NCBI GenBank assembly: GCA_946803715.1
Contig: CAMPET010000085.1
Coordinates: forward strand, 22,847 to 86,846
DNA from: Beroe ovata
Taxonomy: Eukaryota > Ctenophora > Nuda > Beroida > Beroidae
DNA length: 64,000 nucleotides
Direction of reading: 5' to 3'
The translations under genes and the position numbers were made by a program. Positions 1 through 11,692 of the stretch are shown piece by piece (the stretch's first letter is position 1; each line of letters starts with the position of its first letter). Under the pieces are notes generated by a model. It had not been told where the DNA came from, did not search any database, and was given only the letters and a program-made list of their open reading frames with translations.

Positions 1-60
1 TATAGTCGTAGTAAAGGTAGTATATACAGTATTACTAATTGAAACCCTAAACTGAGCCTA

Positions 61-3000
61 TCACAAAAAACCTGAGGCAATATCCCTTATCCAGCTGATG
101 AGTTCTTCACTTTGTTCGAATCCAGAAATTAACGCATGGGAATCCCTGATTTTGAAAAAGAACTCAACATCAAGAGTTGAATCTATCGCTGAAAGTGGTG
201 CTGCACGCTCTGCATTACAAACCTGCAATTAATTATTCAGTTGTGTGTTAGATTTTTAAAATCAATATTTCTTGAGTAGGTACCTACTTGAGTTTATTTT
301 AATCATAGTTTAATACGTAAGGTAAGTTCGTTCACCATTTGGCGTAGTGTCTCAACGCGTCCCCATGACGAGGTTATCTTTAATGTTCTTTTGATAGCAT
401 CTAAACACCGAAATGCAAGGTGGAAGTCTGATAAGTTTATCCTTATCTTCTTGAAAGTATTCTCTCGGATCCCTTCTCCAAGGTCGTCGTGGAGTAAATC
501 ACAAATGGTGGTCAGTTCTTCCCTGACTTGATGGAAGGATTCGTATGATCCATCTTCAAAGCAGAACAAGGTCCGCATCTTTTCTTGAGTTATAACTTCA
601 GTTTTTATGTCCTTCAAGATATTAATCAGTTTCGAAATGGTAGGATCAAGAGCCCCCGCGACAAGATTTACTACTGAGTTGTCAAATGCCAATGTGTCTA
701 GATTACACATATTTCTCCTTAAAATAGAGCTGTAAAGGTTGCTGAAACATAACGATCTAGCAAACGGAATAATTCGCAACTGCTCATCCGTGATTCCACT
801 GAAGTGTCCCATTTTCTTCAACATTATTGGTTGTTCAACATCCAATCCGCATGTCCAAATATCTTCGATGATGAAATTATTATAGTCTTTGAGTTGCAAA
901 TGAGGCAGCTCTTCCTTACAATCTAGAAAGATAAAATACTTTAAACTTGAAACATCTGGTATAAGCTTTAGATAAAATGATGACTTGAGGAGCTATTCTT
1001 CAGACTCAGTTGTACACATTCTGTTAAATCAATACCTACTCTAACAAACCTGTTGTTTTTTCAAATGACTCGATCAGAAGATTGCAATTTTCAAGAATCA
1101 TATGAAATTGTTTCAAATTATGTACGGCTCTACGTCCGGTGTCCTGTGGGAAAGCACATTACATGAAAATAATGATATATTTCCCGCCATTTAATAATAC
1201 CTATCAAACTACCTAATTGGTTAGATGGAAATTGGGTAATAAACTGCAGCCAATAGAATATGGTTGATTTAAGCGACCAAGGTCGTTTACCAAGACTATA
1301 AGACACTAGAATATGATAGGTCTAAGCTCGAACTGCCCAGCTTAGGTAGCTAATTACCTAGTATTTAAGTATTTAGTGCACGGTGCGTTACTAACGCACC
1401 ATGCACTAACGCAGCGTTAGTGCATGGTGCGTGTTTGAATCAGGTTCCAGTTTAATAGTTTAATAGTTTAATTTGGAATCAAACTCTCACACGCACCGTG
1501 CAGGATGTCAATGACTCTGATAATACATACAGTACAGTTCAATTAATTGTTGGTTGTCCTTTCCTAAGTTGATCATGCGAAATGGGAGTCGCATTTTTGC
1601 GATCTGCCTAGTATAAAAGCTAACAAACCTCTATTTCGTCCATATGCAAGTTTTTCGAAACCTTTGCTATCAAAATACATAGCCGAGGATAGAATCGATT
1701 ATTGTCATCAATTAGCGTTCTGAGTAAACCCAGTTTTATTTTCCCGTCTCTCAAATCAGAATATGTCTTCTCGAGCAATTCCCTAGCATCAGAAACAACA
1801 GGATTGCTGTGGAAGTCTTGAATTTCTAACACTTCTTCCCAGGGAAAGAAAAGTTGATCAGATGGGTTTGATTTCATCAAATGTCTGTGAACAATTCCGT
1901 TAGGGAATCTTCTAATCAGAATTTCTGCCAATGCATTTTTGAATGCCTTGTTTCTGACAAAAAGATTAATGATAACATTCCGATTATTACTTAAGTATCC
2001 AATAATGTAATTTTGAAAGTTTTCGATAACTAGGTTGACCATTCTCTTTGGATAAACACTTTCGTCTAAGAAATCGGTTGCTTCAACCATCACTTGCTTT
2101 GCCTTATCCTGGGATGATTTAGAATAATGAATGATGAAAATTGGAAAGTGCATATTACGTATGAGTAATCTCTATTTTTTTCGTGCGTGGATGTTGCTAT
2201 GGGAATTAGAAGTACAGTTGGAAGGTTGCACGTGCAAAAAGGAGAAGTCTGCATGCTCATTTCTTATGGTGCTTTTGGATTACATTGCTCTCGCATGATA
2301 TGTTTTTGTTTCGCACTGAATCATTGCACACATTGGATGACGTGCTAACCTTATCGCGTGCATGTTGCTATGGGAATATGACATACTGATATAGTGGGAA
2401 GGTTGCACGTGCAAACAGTTGTAGCCTCTTGATTTGGAATCTGGGATTATTACTGCTGCAATCGACGTTTGGTCGGTGTTGGGTAATGCATCTGATACAT
2501 TGATGCTTATCATTACTTCTTGACGGGCTCCCAAGTCTATATTATAATTTGGCTGTTGGTTTGTTTGTTCGTCCAGTTGTAAGTTCGTCACGAAATGGAG
2601 TGTGTTGCAGTGTCGCACGTGTAGATTTCAACTGAAATCTACTGAATAGTGAACTGAAAATTCAATTACGGTGCTTTGATAACGTTGTAGTTTTTGTTGA
2701 TTGGATGAATGCAAGTAGGTTCTGATTCCAGCAACGGTCAAATTTCTCACGAGTTGTTGTTCTTTTTGACTCACGCAAAATACGGTGTGATTGCAACAAC
2801 AATACGCTAAGCAAATTAAAACGATTGATGAAAGTCATGCAACGGGGCAAGCATCATTTTCGTGCTTATTTGAAGAAATGGCCAAATAGTGAAAAATTAA
2901 TCCTTTATAAAATTTTGTTTCAAATAAGTACGTTGGATCGTGGAAATAGGTTATGTTTAGCTGTCGTTCTAAAGTAACGTTCTGTTGTCGTTTCCGATGG

Positions 3001-6000
3001 GTAGGTAGTGTATCACGTCCACTTGACGGGTTTTCGAGTAGGTATATAACACTTTCATGTAACCCAGTGTCGTTGAAAACTTGAAAAACTCCCAAACTCA
3101 CTTCCTTTCGAAGCAAATATCGTTCAAATTTAGACAATAAGATTTCCATTTCCATTGATTTTCTGCTTTCAATCACTTCATTTTCATTCATCTTTACTAT
3201 AATATTCTCCATTCTACGGTATAACGCAGTCCACCAATAAACCTGTGATGAAAACTTAATTGAGTGATGAATAATATCATGAATTTAGAATATAAACAGA
3301 ACTAAATTGAACTTTAGGATAATGACTTGCAATTCAAATATACGATATTTCTAAATGCACAGCTGCGCCATGTAAAACAAATTCACTCAACTGAAAAATG
3401 TATATATTACATTATGTATATCACTTACATCAAGCTTTTCCATGACACAAATGTCATAATCATCATGATCCACAGCTTTATTCCATGTCACAGCACACAA
3501 TAAATAGACGTTATAAATGTGGCCATAAAGGAATATAATCGCTGAATTTTTATCAGCATGATTGGGCACTTCTCGTTTGATGCTCTCGAATAGTTTTTTT
3601 AAATCGTCTGTCATATCAGCACGGTCCCTGCAAAAGCCTATACCTAGTCCAATGATCCAATGATAAATGGTTCGTACATACTCAACAACAGTTCATTTAT
3701 TCGGTGCTATGCCGCAGATCATGGCAATCTGTTACTCGGATGAGTTTGTCGGATGAATGCATCTACCGAAAATTGAATGATATCAATGTATGAGGGACTT
3801 TGTGAACTTGCAGCGAAACTTAGCCAAGACTTACGTTTGATCAAGAAGATGTTGGAAGATTATATCTAAAGTTTTCTTCGTATCTTGTGGCTGGAAAATG
3901 TGAAATTATTGTACATACCTAGTATATTATATTGCATAGTATATTACATAGTATGTTAGTATATAGTTGCTCAACGAGAAAGTTTGAGATTATATATTAT
4001 TACATCACAGTGTGGTTCAACATTTTTTTTCCACAAATAATTAGAAGACAAAGCTAGAAAGTTGACCCGAGGGCTCAATAACAGACACAAAAAATTTTGG
4101 GCCGATTGTCGATTGTTTGACCCCTCCACCGAGCCACGCCCGGTTTTTGTGTCATTCTTATACAGGTAAAATCGATTTTTGACCCTGATGCTCTACTTTT
4201 AGCGATCTGAAACCTAGTTACTCAAACATAAACCGTAGAAAAGCATTTCGTTTGATGCCGTTCCCAAGTCTCTAGGATCACACCCAACCTCATTTCGACC
4301 ACACCCATTATTGCAGTTGTTCTTTTTTCGTGTTCTAAACATTGTGCCTCGGTTATTTTTGCTAACTGACTGCTTCTGATGCTGAATGAACTATAGGAGG
4401 GCCGTGGAACTCCTTGGTACCAAGTTGGAATTTCAAATACCACTACCCGATTACCCGATTACCCGATTACCCGATAACCCGATTACCCGACTAACATCAG
4501 GTATAGTGTCTTCCGTGATGGTTTGTGAGAAGCTTGGTTGTATCGGACTAATGGTTCGGAATTTCCATTCAATTGATAGGATAACTTCTACAATCGATTC
4601 GATAAGAAAGTACAATGCTTGCTAGTGCTATCTGACAAATACCCGATTACCCGACTCTGCAGCTCCTGCAACCTTATCGCGACAAGATCCGATATCATAA
4701 AGCAAGCAGTACTGCAGACTACACCAATCTTTATCGTATCAATTGTATTGCTTATCGTATCAATTACATAGGTAGCTCACCCTATCAATTGTAGAAGAGT
4801 AGAAGATTTCGCAGCAATTGTACCTACAACTTATCATATCAATTATAGATTATATCAGTTGTACAATTGATGTGAACCGCCCTAATAACTGCTGTCTCAC
4901 GTGACTTAATCCCCATTAGAAACGGCAACTGCACACATTCAGTGATAGTAGGTATCAAGTCGCACTCAGCTTAAAATCCTAACCCCGACCCTACCCCTTA
5001 CCCCGACCATAACGCTGACCGTAGCCCCGACCCTAGCAAGTGTCCATGGCAACGGGCATTCTAGCTCAAAATCAGCATGTGCAACACTGCTACACACTCC
5101 ATTTAGTGACATACAACCGGAGGGACAGGCGGACAGACAACCGGACAGATAATACGATAATAGTGAGGGATAATAATAAGATACAAGGATGAAATAACAC
5201 GAAATAGTGCGAAATAATACGAAAAGTGTGGGAAAAACACACAACTCACTCAACGTCTTACCGAATACCAGACTTACCTCCATTTTTCTCAAGGATGATA
5301 GGTCCCAGCTTTCAATACATTTGATTATCTTTGAATAGGATAGATTGTAACGAGCATTGATCAAAAAAGCCAGGGCGTTGATGTCAGCATAAGGAAGACA
5401 TCTATCAAGTAACGCATCATATAGGTGGCCATTGCATTTTTTAAAGAAATGAACATCTCTGAAAAGGGAATTAGGTACAACTTTAGCTCTTTGGGTACCA
5501 ATAAGTAATCGAAATTTATCATTCTTATTAATAACCATCCGGTAAATTAAATGGTAAAGCAATGTGATGTGTGCGACCTGATCAAATGATTAGATGAAAA
5601 TTTCTCACAGAGGTATTTTTGAGAGAATAGAGAGATGTTGACTATGCTTCATATCACACCCATCCAGTTTTAGGCTCAGGGCGTGTAGTGAGAGAATTAA
5701 TAATGGGACATTTCCACGATGGAACTTTATAAGCTTGTTTATTCTCTCCATTGACCAAATAATCTCCTCTGTCCTGAAGTTCTTAAGTTAGGTACCAGAA
5801 ATGAGAATGAATTATTTTTTTCATATCCATAGAGACGAGTTCTCTCTATAGATATAAAGTATGGGAAATCTCTATTCTATGAAAGAATAGATATTTCCAA
5901 TTTGTAATTATCTGTACTAAGAGGCTCTTGAAATGTTGATTGTAATGAACTGCTCCAGTAGGTATTACGGCATGTGTAGATCAACTCACCTTTCTGGAGA

Positions 6001-7152
6001 TAGTTTTTTGAAGAATTCGAATAAAACAATACTGCACTTTTTTACGCTTTTTTCAGGTAACCGAAAATCTGGTAAAATGCAGAGGAGCAGGAAACTATTC
6101 ATTTCTGTCTGATTTTTGAATATGCTTTCGAAGAGATTCATATGATGCTGAAAAACGATCTTTATTAGGTAGTGTAAAATCGATTATAACTCTATAAAGC
6201 TAATATACTCAATCAGGCTTATACAGGGTGTGTCAAAAAAGTGGAACAAAGTAAACGTCCATATCTCAGCTTCTGTTGGGAGTTTCAGGATGAAATTTGG
6301 AGGTGTGCTAGGTATCGGTAATAAGTTTTGCAAAATAATTTTCAAGTCCCTAGCTCGAAAAATGTGGATTTTCCGTTTCTGAGCCTCGAAAACGTTAGCT
6401 CTCAACAGGGTCATGAAGGCCTAATATTGCCCGTAATATCCTGAAAATTTCATCGAGTTTGCTCAAAAAGATATACGCATTTATGTAACACAAAATAGCG
6501 ACAAACAGCAGCACAGTTCCTATAGTACACGGTGATACGCAATACCGTGCGTGTGTGTGTGTGTGTAAACAATATCGCTACATAAAGAGTACAAATTCAT
6601 ATTGATATACACGCCCGCCTCAGTGACGCCAGTTATTGATTGACTACCTATGACACATTCGGTACACTCGTCTGGGACTTGAATTTTTTGCAAAAACTTG
6701 TCATCGATACATAGCACACCTCCAAATTTCATCCGGAAACTCCCAACAGAAGCTGAGATATGGACGTTTACTTTGATCCACTTTTGACACATCCTGCAGG
6801 TACCTATACAGGTAATGTACAACTTCAAAACCTGTTTACTCACGCTGGAGGATTTACGACACAGCATCAATGTTCAATAATTAATAATTATTATCGTTTT
6901 AGAGAGTTGGATACTAACTTGGCCGAATAATTTTCCAAATTCTTTTGCGAGACTATCCCTTTCGAAGCTTTTCATATATTTTAACATATCAGCAAAAGAG
7001 GAACATTGCTCCGCTATGAAAAGTAATAAATCCATAAAGTGATTGAACCTTTGTATCTCAGAGCAAAACCGATCGAATTTTGGGACAAGGCAAACTGTCA
7101 TCTCTTCTGAAAAAGATGTCGTGTTAATGGATGTTGAGATTCCCAGTGACAT
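61..7152 (-). CDS. Unrecognised multi-exon gene (at least 11 exons), probable all-helical protein
   Basis: Exons, 5' to 3' on the minus strand: 6919-7152 (ATG at 7152), 5990-6147, 5660-5773, 5278-about 5575, 3835-3890, 3429-3627, about 2840-3242, 1629-2108, 1050-1143, 336-910, 61-222 (TGA at 61-63). Most have good GT/AG sites (for example GTGAGT at 5989, GTAAGT at 5277 and 3834) and phases agree at most junctions. Two joins are unresolved: between 5660 and 5575, and the 3' end of the 2840-3242 exon. The product, about 900 residues, is rich in Leu, Phe, Lys and Glu, lacks an obvious signal peptide and reads as short amphipathic helices, so a HEAT-like scaffold is possible, but I do not recognise the family. 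The last exon could instead splice onward at TCAG|GTTT (near position 70), in which case the gene leaves the window. Confidence is high that it codes and low on function. Confidence 0.72.
1377..1502. repeat. Small foldback element / MITE inside an intron
   Basis: Outer inverted arms TGCACGGTGCGT (1377-1388) and ACGCACCGTGCA (1491-1502) enclose a second, perfect 39-bp palindrome at 1394-1432: 19-bp arms starting ACGCACCATGCAC with a single-base loop. The remainder is AT-rich with TTTAATAG repeated. It lies in the intron between exons 1629-2108 and 1050-1143. Nested palindromes of this kind are typical of non-autonomous foldback DNA elements; no target duplication was identified. Confidence 0.6.
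2177..2425. repeat. Duplicated intronic segment
   Basis: Two direct copies (about 2177-2241 and 2366-2425) share GTTGCTATGGGAAT followed by GGAAGGTTGCACGTGCAAA. A shorter relative (GTGGGAAGGTTGCAAAAG) is at about 7438-7455. They lie in an intron of the leftmost gene. An open stretch on the minus strand here (2280-2618) does not connect in frame to neighbouring exons, so I read this as repeat, not exon. Confidence 0.45.
4440..4496. repeat. TTACCCGA octamer microsatellite
   Basis: About six tandem copies of an 8-bp unit (ATTACCCG), the fifth varied to ATAACCCG, followed by a last partial unit; two more units recur at about 4639-4655. The unit resembles a telomere repeat but has eight bases rather than six. 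Confidence 0.7.
4974..5037. repeat. Degenerate CCCCGACCCTA repeat
   Basis: C-rich strand made of diverged units of CCTAACCCCGACCCTA type. The 3' flank of the 5278-5575 exon reads open into it on the minus strand, but the GTAAGT donor at 5277 ends the exon before it. It may be a decayed telomere-like tract. Confidence 0.4.
6224..6796. mobile_element. MITE with about 105-bp terminal inverted repeats
   Basis: Left arm begins CAGGGTGTGTC at 6224 and reads to about 6345. The reverse complement of the right arm (about 6690-6796) begins CAGGATGTGTC and matches it at roughly nine bases in ten. The centre holds a (GT)n tract. There is no transposase, so it is non-autonomous. It is inserted in the first intron of the leftmost gene. 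The CAGGGTGTGTC end is typical of cut-and-paste DNA elements in invertebrates; no clear target duplication is seen. Confidence 0.75.
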
Positions 7153-7242
7153 TATTTTTGATTTAATTTAAATCGATTGAATTTGATTTAATTTTGGTAT
7201 TGATGTAGGTATAATCTGTGACAGGAGAAAATTTGTGGCAAA
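7153..7242. promoter_or_regulatory. Possible bidirectional promoter
   Basis: Ninety bp separate the minus-strand ATG at 7152 from a plus-strand ATG at 7243 that opens a short exon with a good donor. The interval is AT-rich (repeated GATTTAATTT) with no CpG island or obvious TATA box. It depends on the plus-strand exon being real, which is uncertain. Confidence 0.3.
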
Positions 7243-7293
7243 ATGGATGATAAAATCGATATCATTTCCATCTTGGCTGATATATCCGGTGTA
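7243..7293 (+). CDS. Candidate first coding exon, 17 codons
   Basis: ATG at 7243 begins a reading frame MDDKIDIISILADISGV that meets a consensus donor GTAAGA in phase 0 at 7294. I found no continuing plus-strand exon before the minus-strand gene at 7672-10271, so this is a candidate only. It would be transcribed divergently from the gene starting at 7152. Confidence 0.25.
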
Positions 7294-7671
7294 GTAAGAT
7301 GTGCTATCATGTCAGAACAGGTTTCCCTTATCTACCTACTGACTGTTAAACAGTATAACAGTATAACATGTCTCCCTATTATCACTGTTGTGCGCGACGG
7401 GCTGTGCTGCAAAGTTGCAATGGGACTTTAAGAAATGTGGGAAGGTTGCAAAAGCCCGTATAAAGTACTGCTAGGAGTTTAGCTCTTACTATGCGGTTTT
7501 GATCATACCTTTGATTATATTATGCGAGATTTGCGCGTACAGATTCAATCTATGTGCAAGGGTGGTCTCCTTTCTCCAAATTAATCACACACGCACACAT
7601 AGTACACACTGAATAACTCATACACACTGAAAAACTCATACCGACGTCTTTCATAAAATGGTTATTACTGC

Positions 7672-10271
7672 CTAATTGTCAAAGATTAATAGATGTACTA
7701 CTTCCAATTGTATACTTCCAATTGTATACTTCCAAGATGTATACTTCCAATTACGGCTTCGAACGATTTTGCAATATGAGTGGGTAGGTTGTGCCTTCCC
7801 ATTTAGACGACCTAAAATTTTGCCCAAAAATTTTTGAGGCCGAATAATTTCACTGGGTAGAGCCTTTATAATATGGTGATATCATCTAATGAAGAATAAA
7901 ATTGGTACTCGATTTACTTACTCCTTGTGAAGCCCTCTCAACACTCACCCTGGTTAAGACGAAGCCACCTATTACGGTTCCCTTGATCATCGTTTTCAGT
8001 GTCTCCGAAATTCTCGCTAAGCATTTCAAATCTACCATCAGAAACCCGCCCATCTCGAATTTTGTAATTGTACAGTTTATAGTAAAGCTTTGTCTGGGTA
8101 TTCTGAATTTGAAGAGTTATCGAAGAGGTCTGAATTATCCTTCCATCCTCGAATCTGTCAACTTCGGAGAATCTGAACAGATTGATGGCCTTAACTTGTG
8201 AGCTTAATGGGATATCAAAATAGGTTTTATAATGCTAGTACCTACCTGTCATGTCATAGCTTCATAGGGTAAGAGCACAGCACAGCAGTTTGCATTATCA
8301 AAAATAAAGGAAAGACAAAAATGGCTCTCATCCCCAAATGCGTTTCCTAATTCTTTTATTCATCAACTGTATGCTTGTTGGTATGAACCAGGCACGTAGC
8401 CAGACATTTTTTCCGGGAGGGGGCCCTCGACGTGCGAAGCGAGCAAGCTATGGCAGGGGTATGGGGGCGCAGCCCCCATTGGGGTCCAGGGGCAAAATAG
8501 AGTGTTGTAGACGAATTCTGGTATTAAAGAAAATATCACAGTAACAAAAAATAAAAGGAGCAGAAAAGAGTGAAGAACTGAAGAAAATGCGATGATCTGA
8601 GGCGTTAGATACTCATTTGAATTGCAGAGTACATGGCTCCCAGAAGCCAGACGTTAAGTTCTGTATTGAAGGGCGAAGTCCTTGAAAATTTCCATCAGAG
8701 GTCCAATTTTTCAGGGGGGGCCGCGGCCCCCATGGCCCCCCCCCTGTCTACGTGCCTGGTATGAACCTACCTATTTATTTTGTCACCATAGTTCCTATAG
8801 TTACATAGTCCTATAGTTACATAAGTCACCAATTATGTCACCAATCGATAACGATTTCGAAAAAAGGTGTCACCAGTCATTTGATAGAATTAGAATTTCC
8901 TATCTTATTAAGTTATTAGATTGAAGGATATGAATAAATAACATACTCTTCTCTAATCCAAGTTCTCAAAGGATGTCCAACTGCATAACAGAGAGTCAAA
9001 AATCCGCCCTCTTCAGTACTAGCTATAAAGGTTATCCTTACTTGTCTGCAAGTTGAACTGTAAAAATTATTGTGTTAGAGGATGAACAAGTCCAAAGCAA
9101 GATAAACTGATAAAGCACTTCCTTCTTGTGAAAAACACGCACCTATACTGAATTTTTTTCTATGTTTCTGGGTTCTCCTACGCTGACCGTATAAATACAC
9201 TGTCCCGTATAAATACACTGTACATGTTTATGTAATTAAGAAACTGGTTGCTGTGGAATTTCCGGTCCAAGAAAAAACTTAAACGTCATTGCATTTGGCG
9301 TTCCATGGTGTGTGAAAGAGGGATCTTTTCATCTTTTGGTAACTTTGACTCTTCGATGAGTAAAATGCTAGTCCTATTCATCAGGAGGCATAGCAACCAG
9401 GTTATCAAATAAGTTTTAAACAAGTATTTTATTGTCAAGTGGCGCGCTATAACTGTCGTTCAACTTGCGTGTTACTTGATTGCTGCTGCCCTAGACGGAC
9501 TGCTCAATAATTTGCAACTTTCACGATATGTATGCCACCAGTGGTAGTTTCATCATACCGGGCTCATAATAATCCTAATAAGAGCCCTGATGAAGTCACA
9601 GCTTTAATTTTGCCCACTTTCTTGGTTTTGAAATTTATCACTCCATTATCAACTACCTATGAAATTCCCTACCTACCATGATTAGAAAATGAACAAACCA
9701 ATTTGAAATCGGTCCAACTAGCTCTCTGTTTTGACGGATCTTTCCTGGGAATTTCTTTTCACTGAAATTTATGTAATGTTAACCCTCAGGTAGGTGATCT
9801 TCTGATTAATCTATTGAAGATCTGAAGGGATGGAAAAGAGTTAAAATGTCCGTGCTTCATTGGTACAGCGAATTCAATAATTCACTGTACCAATGAAGCA
9901 CCGTGGCAGCTCCTTGTTAATATAGAGCCTGTATAAAAGATTGGTAGATAACGCTTAAATTTCATGGAAGCATACCTAGGCACTACGCACAAAAACTCAA
10001 AATTTTGAACTTATCAAAGCTGAGTTTTGAACACTTATTATTGATTTTTTTGAGTCTTCCAGATCACGCGTAGGTACTGTTTGTCGCAATGTTCATTACA
10101 AACCTCTGACTTTCTATATCAAGCACCTCACTGTAAAGAGGAGGTCTCTGAGCTTCAGTGCTGAAACGTTGAACAGTCAGTACCTTAAGTTACAAACTGT
10201 ACCTACACACATCACTACTTCTGTAGTACTTCAGTATGATGTCAATGAAAGAGAAGTAAAATGGTGGAATA
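7672..10271 (-). CDS. Unrecognised gene, five 3' exons found (5' end missing)
   Basis: Exons on the minus strand: 10211-10271, 10104-10183, 8947-9045, 7949-8202, 7672-7811 (stop at 7672-7674). All four junctions keep phase (0, 2, 2, 1) and most sites are good, for example donors GTATGT at 8946 and GTGAGT at 7948. The roughly 210-residue C-terminal part contains FIDIILKYYRSSD, LTLCYAVGHPLRTW and a polar stretch with DGRVSDGRFEML, then a tail coded by a small GTATACTTCCAA repeat. No family is recognised. The 7949-8202 exon also reads open on the other strand, but only the minus frame splices consistently. A hAT-type MITE sits in the 7949/8947 intron. The start codon and upstream exons were not found; they may have been disturbed by the adjacent duplication. 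Confidence 0.55.
8389..8758. mobile_element. hAT-type MITE with 8-bp target duplication
   Basis: Terminal inverted repeats CAGGCACGTAG (8389) and CTACGTGCCTG (ends 8758) are flanked by a perfect 8-bp duplication GTATGAAC at 8381-8388 and 8759-8766. The subterminal regions are G-rich on the left and C-rich on the right (GGGGGCCGCGGCCCC type). There is no transposase. The 8-bp duplication is the hAT superfamily hallmark. The undiverged duplication suggests fairly recent insertion into the intron. Confidence 0.88.
9852..9901. repeat. 50-bp hairpin, copy 1
   Basis: GTGCTTCATTGGTACAG and CTGTACCAATGAAGCAC face each other with a short GAATTCAATAATTC centre. The stem is about 22 bp with one mismatch. 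It is duplicated at 11283-11336, where the outer bases pair further (CCGTGC/GCACGG). The geometry would suit a hairpin RNA, but nothing shows transcription. Confidence 0.6.
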
Positions 10272-10799
10272 CTGTGATGACACCCAGGTAAGCAGAAAAA
10301 ATTGCGAACCCATAATTGATAATATGCTCTTGTTCATAACAAAGCAGATAGGATTGAATTAATGAAGTTTTGAGAAGAATGGAAATAGGTTTAATGGATC
10401 ACTGATTTAATAATATGATCTAGGTATAAATTATATACGGATCCATCAATGATCCATAGATTCATGAGCTCATATTATTGATGAGGGAATGACAGTTATA
10501 TGGGCGGCAGTAAGACAAACTTTGGGAAACTANCAAGATTGTTGGATTATTGGATTCCAGATAGGGGTCCTCAAATTTGATTGTAATAAGTAGTGTTGCT
10601 AAGTTTAAAACTATAGTTACATAGCCCTATCGTAACATTAGTCACCAATTGACTACTAGCAACCATTTACTATGTACTAGGTCTATAATATGTACCTTCT
10701 TGGTACCTATCAAGAAGGTGCGTCACCAGTCATTTGATAGAAATAGAATTTCCTATCTTATTAAGTTATTAGATTGAAGGATAAGAATAAATAACATAC

Positions 10800-11612
10800 T
10801 CTTCTCTAATCCAAGTTTCCAAAGATTGTCCAACTGCATAACAGAGAGTCAAAAATCCACCCACTTTAGTACTAGCTATAAAGGTTATCCTTACTTGTGT
10901 GCAAGTTGAACTGTAAAAATTATTGTGTTAGAGGATGAACAAGTCCAAAGTAAGATAAACTGATAAAGCACTTCCTTCTTGTGAAAAACACGCACCTATA
11001 CTGATTTTTTTTCTATGTTTCTGGGTTCTCCTATGCTGACCGTATAAATACACTGTACCGTATAAATACACTGTACATGTTTATGTAAACTACCTATGAA
11101 ATTCCCAACCATGATTAGAAAATGAACAAACCAATTTGAAATCGGTCCAACTAGCTCTCTGTTTTGACGGATCTTTCCTGGGAATTTCTTTTCACTGAAA
11201 TTTATGTAATGTTAACCCTCAGGTAGGTGATCTTCTGATTAATCTATTGAAGATCTGAAGGGATGGAGAAGAGTTAAAACGTCCGTGCTTCATTGGTACA
11301 GCGAATTCAATAATTCACTGTACCAATGAAGCACGGTGGCAGCTCCTTGTTAATATAGAGCCTGTATAAAAGATTGGCAGATAACGCTTAAATTTCATGG
11401 AAGGCGGAAGCATACCTAGGCACTAGGCACAAAAAACTAAAAATTTTGAACTTATCAAAGCTGAGTTTTGAACACTTATTATTGATTTTTTGAGTCTTCC
11501 AGATCACGCGTAGGTACTGTTTGTCGCAATGCTCATTACAAACCTCTGACTTTCTATATCAAGCACCTCACTGTAAAGAGGAGGTCTCTGAGCTTCAGTG
11601 CTGAAACGTTGA
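10800..11612 (-). pseudogene. Broken copies of two exons of the 7672-10271 gene
   Basis: 10800-10898 copies exon 8947-9045. The frame is open and GTATGT is kept, but the acceptor CAG has become CAC. About five amino-acid changes have accrued, including His to Gln and Pro to Ser. 11545-11612 copies exon 10104-10183 but is cut off at its 5' side by the deletion joint near 11612. Together they are a partial tandem duplicate unlikely to be spliced normally. Confidence 0.6.
11283..11336. repeat. 54-bp hairpin, copy 2
   Basis: Second copy of the 9852-9901 hairpin; the outermost CCGTGC/GCACGG now pairs fully, giving a stem of about 25 bp. Preservation of pairing in both duplicates is worth noting. 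Confidence 0.6.
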
Positions 11613-11692
11613 TTCATAGATTCATGAGCTCATATTATTGATGAGGGAATGACAGATATATGGGCGGCAGTAAGACAAACTTTGGGAAACTA

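Larger units (their letters stand above)
8798..11692. repeat. Tandem segmental duplication, two copies
   Basis: Copy 1 (about 8798-10533) and copy 2 (about 10603-11692) align over most of their length with few differences. Copy 2 lacks two blocks present in copy 1: about 9236-9650 and about 10175-10455. Deletions in copy 2, rather than two insertions in copy 1, explain why the second block, which holds exon 10211-10271, is intact only in copy 1. Both copies keep a 50-bp hairpin (9852-9901; 11283-11336). Confidence 0.8.

Noticed and set aside
2280-2618. Minus-strand 112-codon frame in an intron of the leftmost gene
   Set aside because: No acceptor gives an open frame in phase with adjacent exons; it overlaps a duplicated non-coding segment.
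7902-8201. Plus-strand 99-codon frame
   Set aside because: The minus strand here carries an exon whose phases match neighbours on both sides; the plus frame starts at a TTG codon and has no such support.
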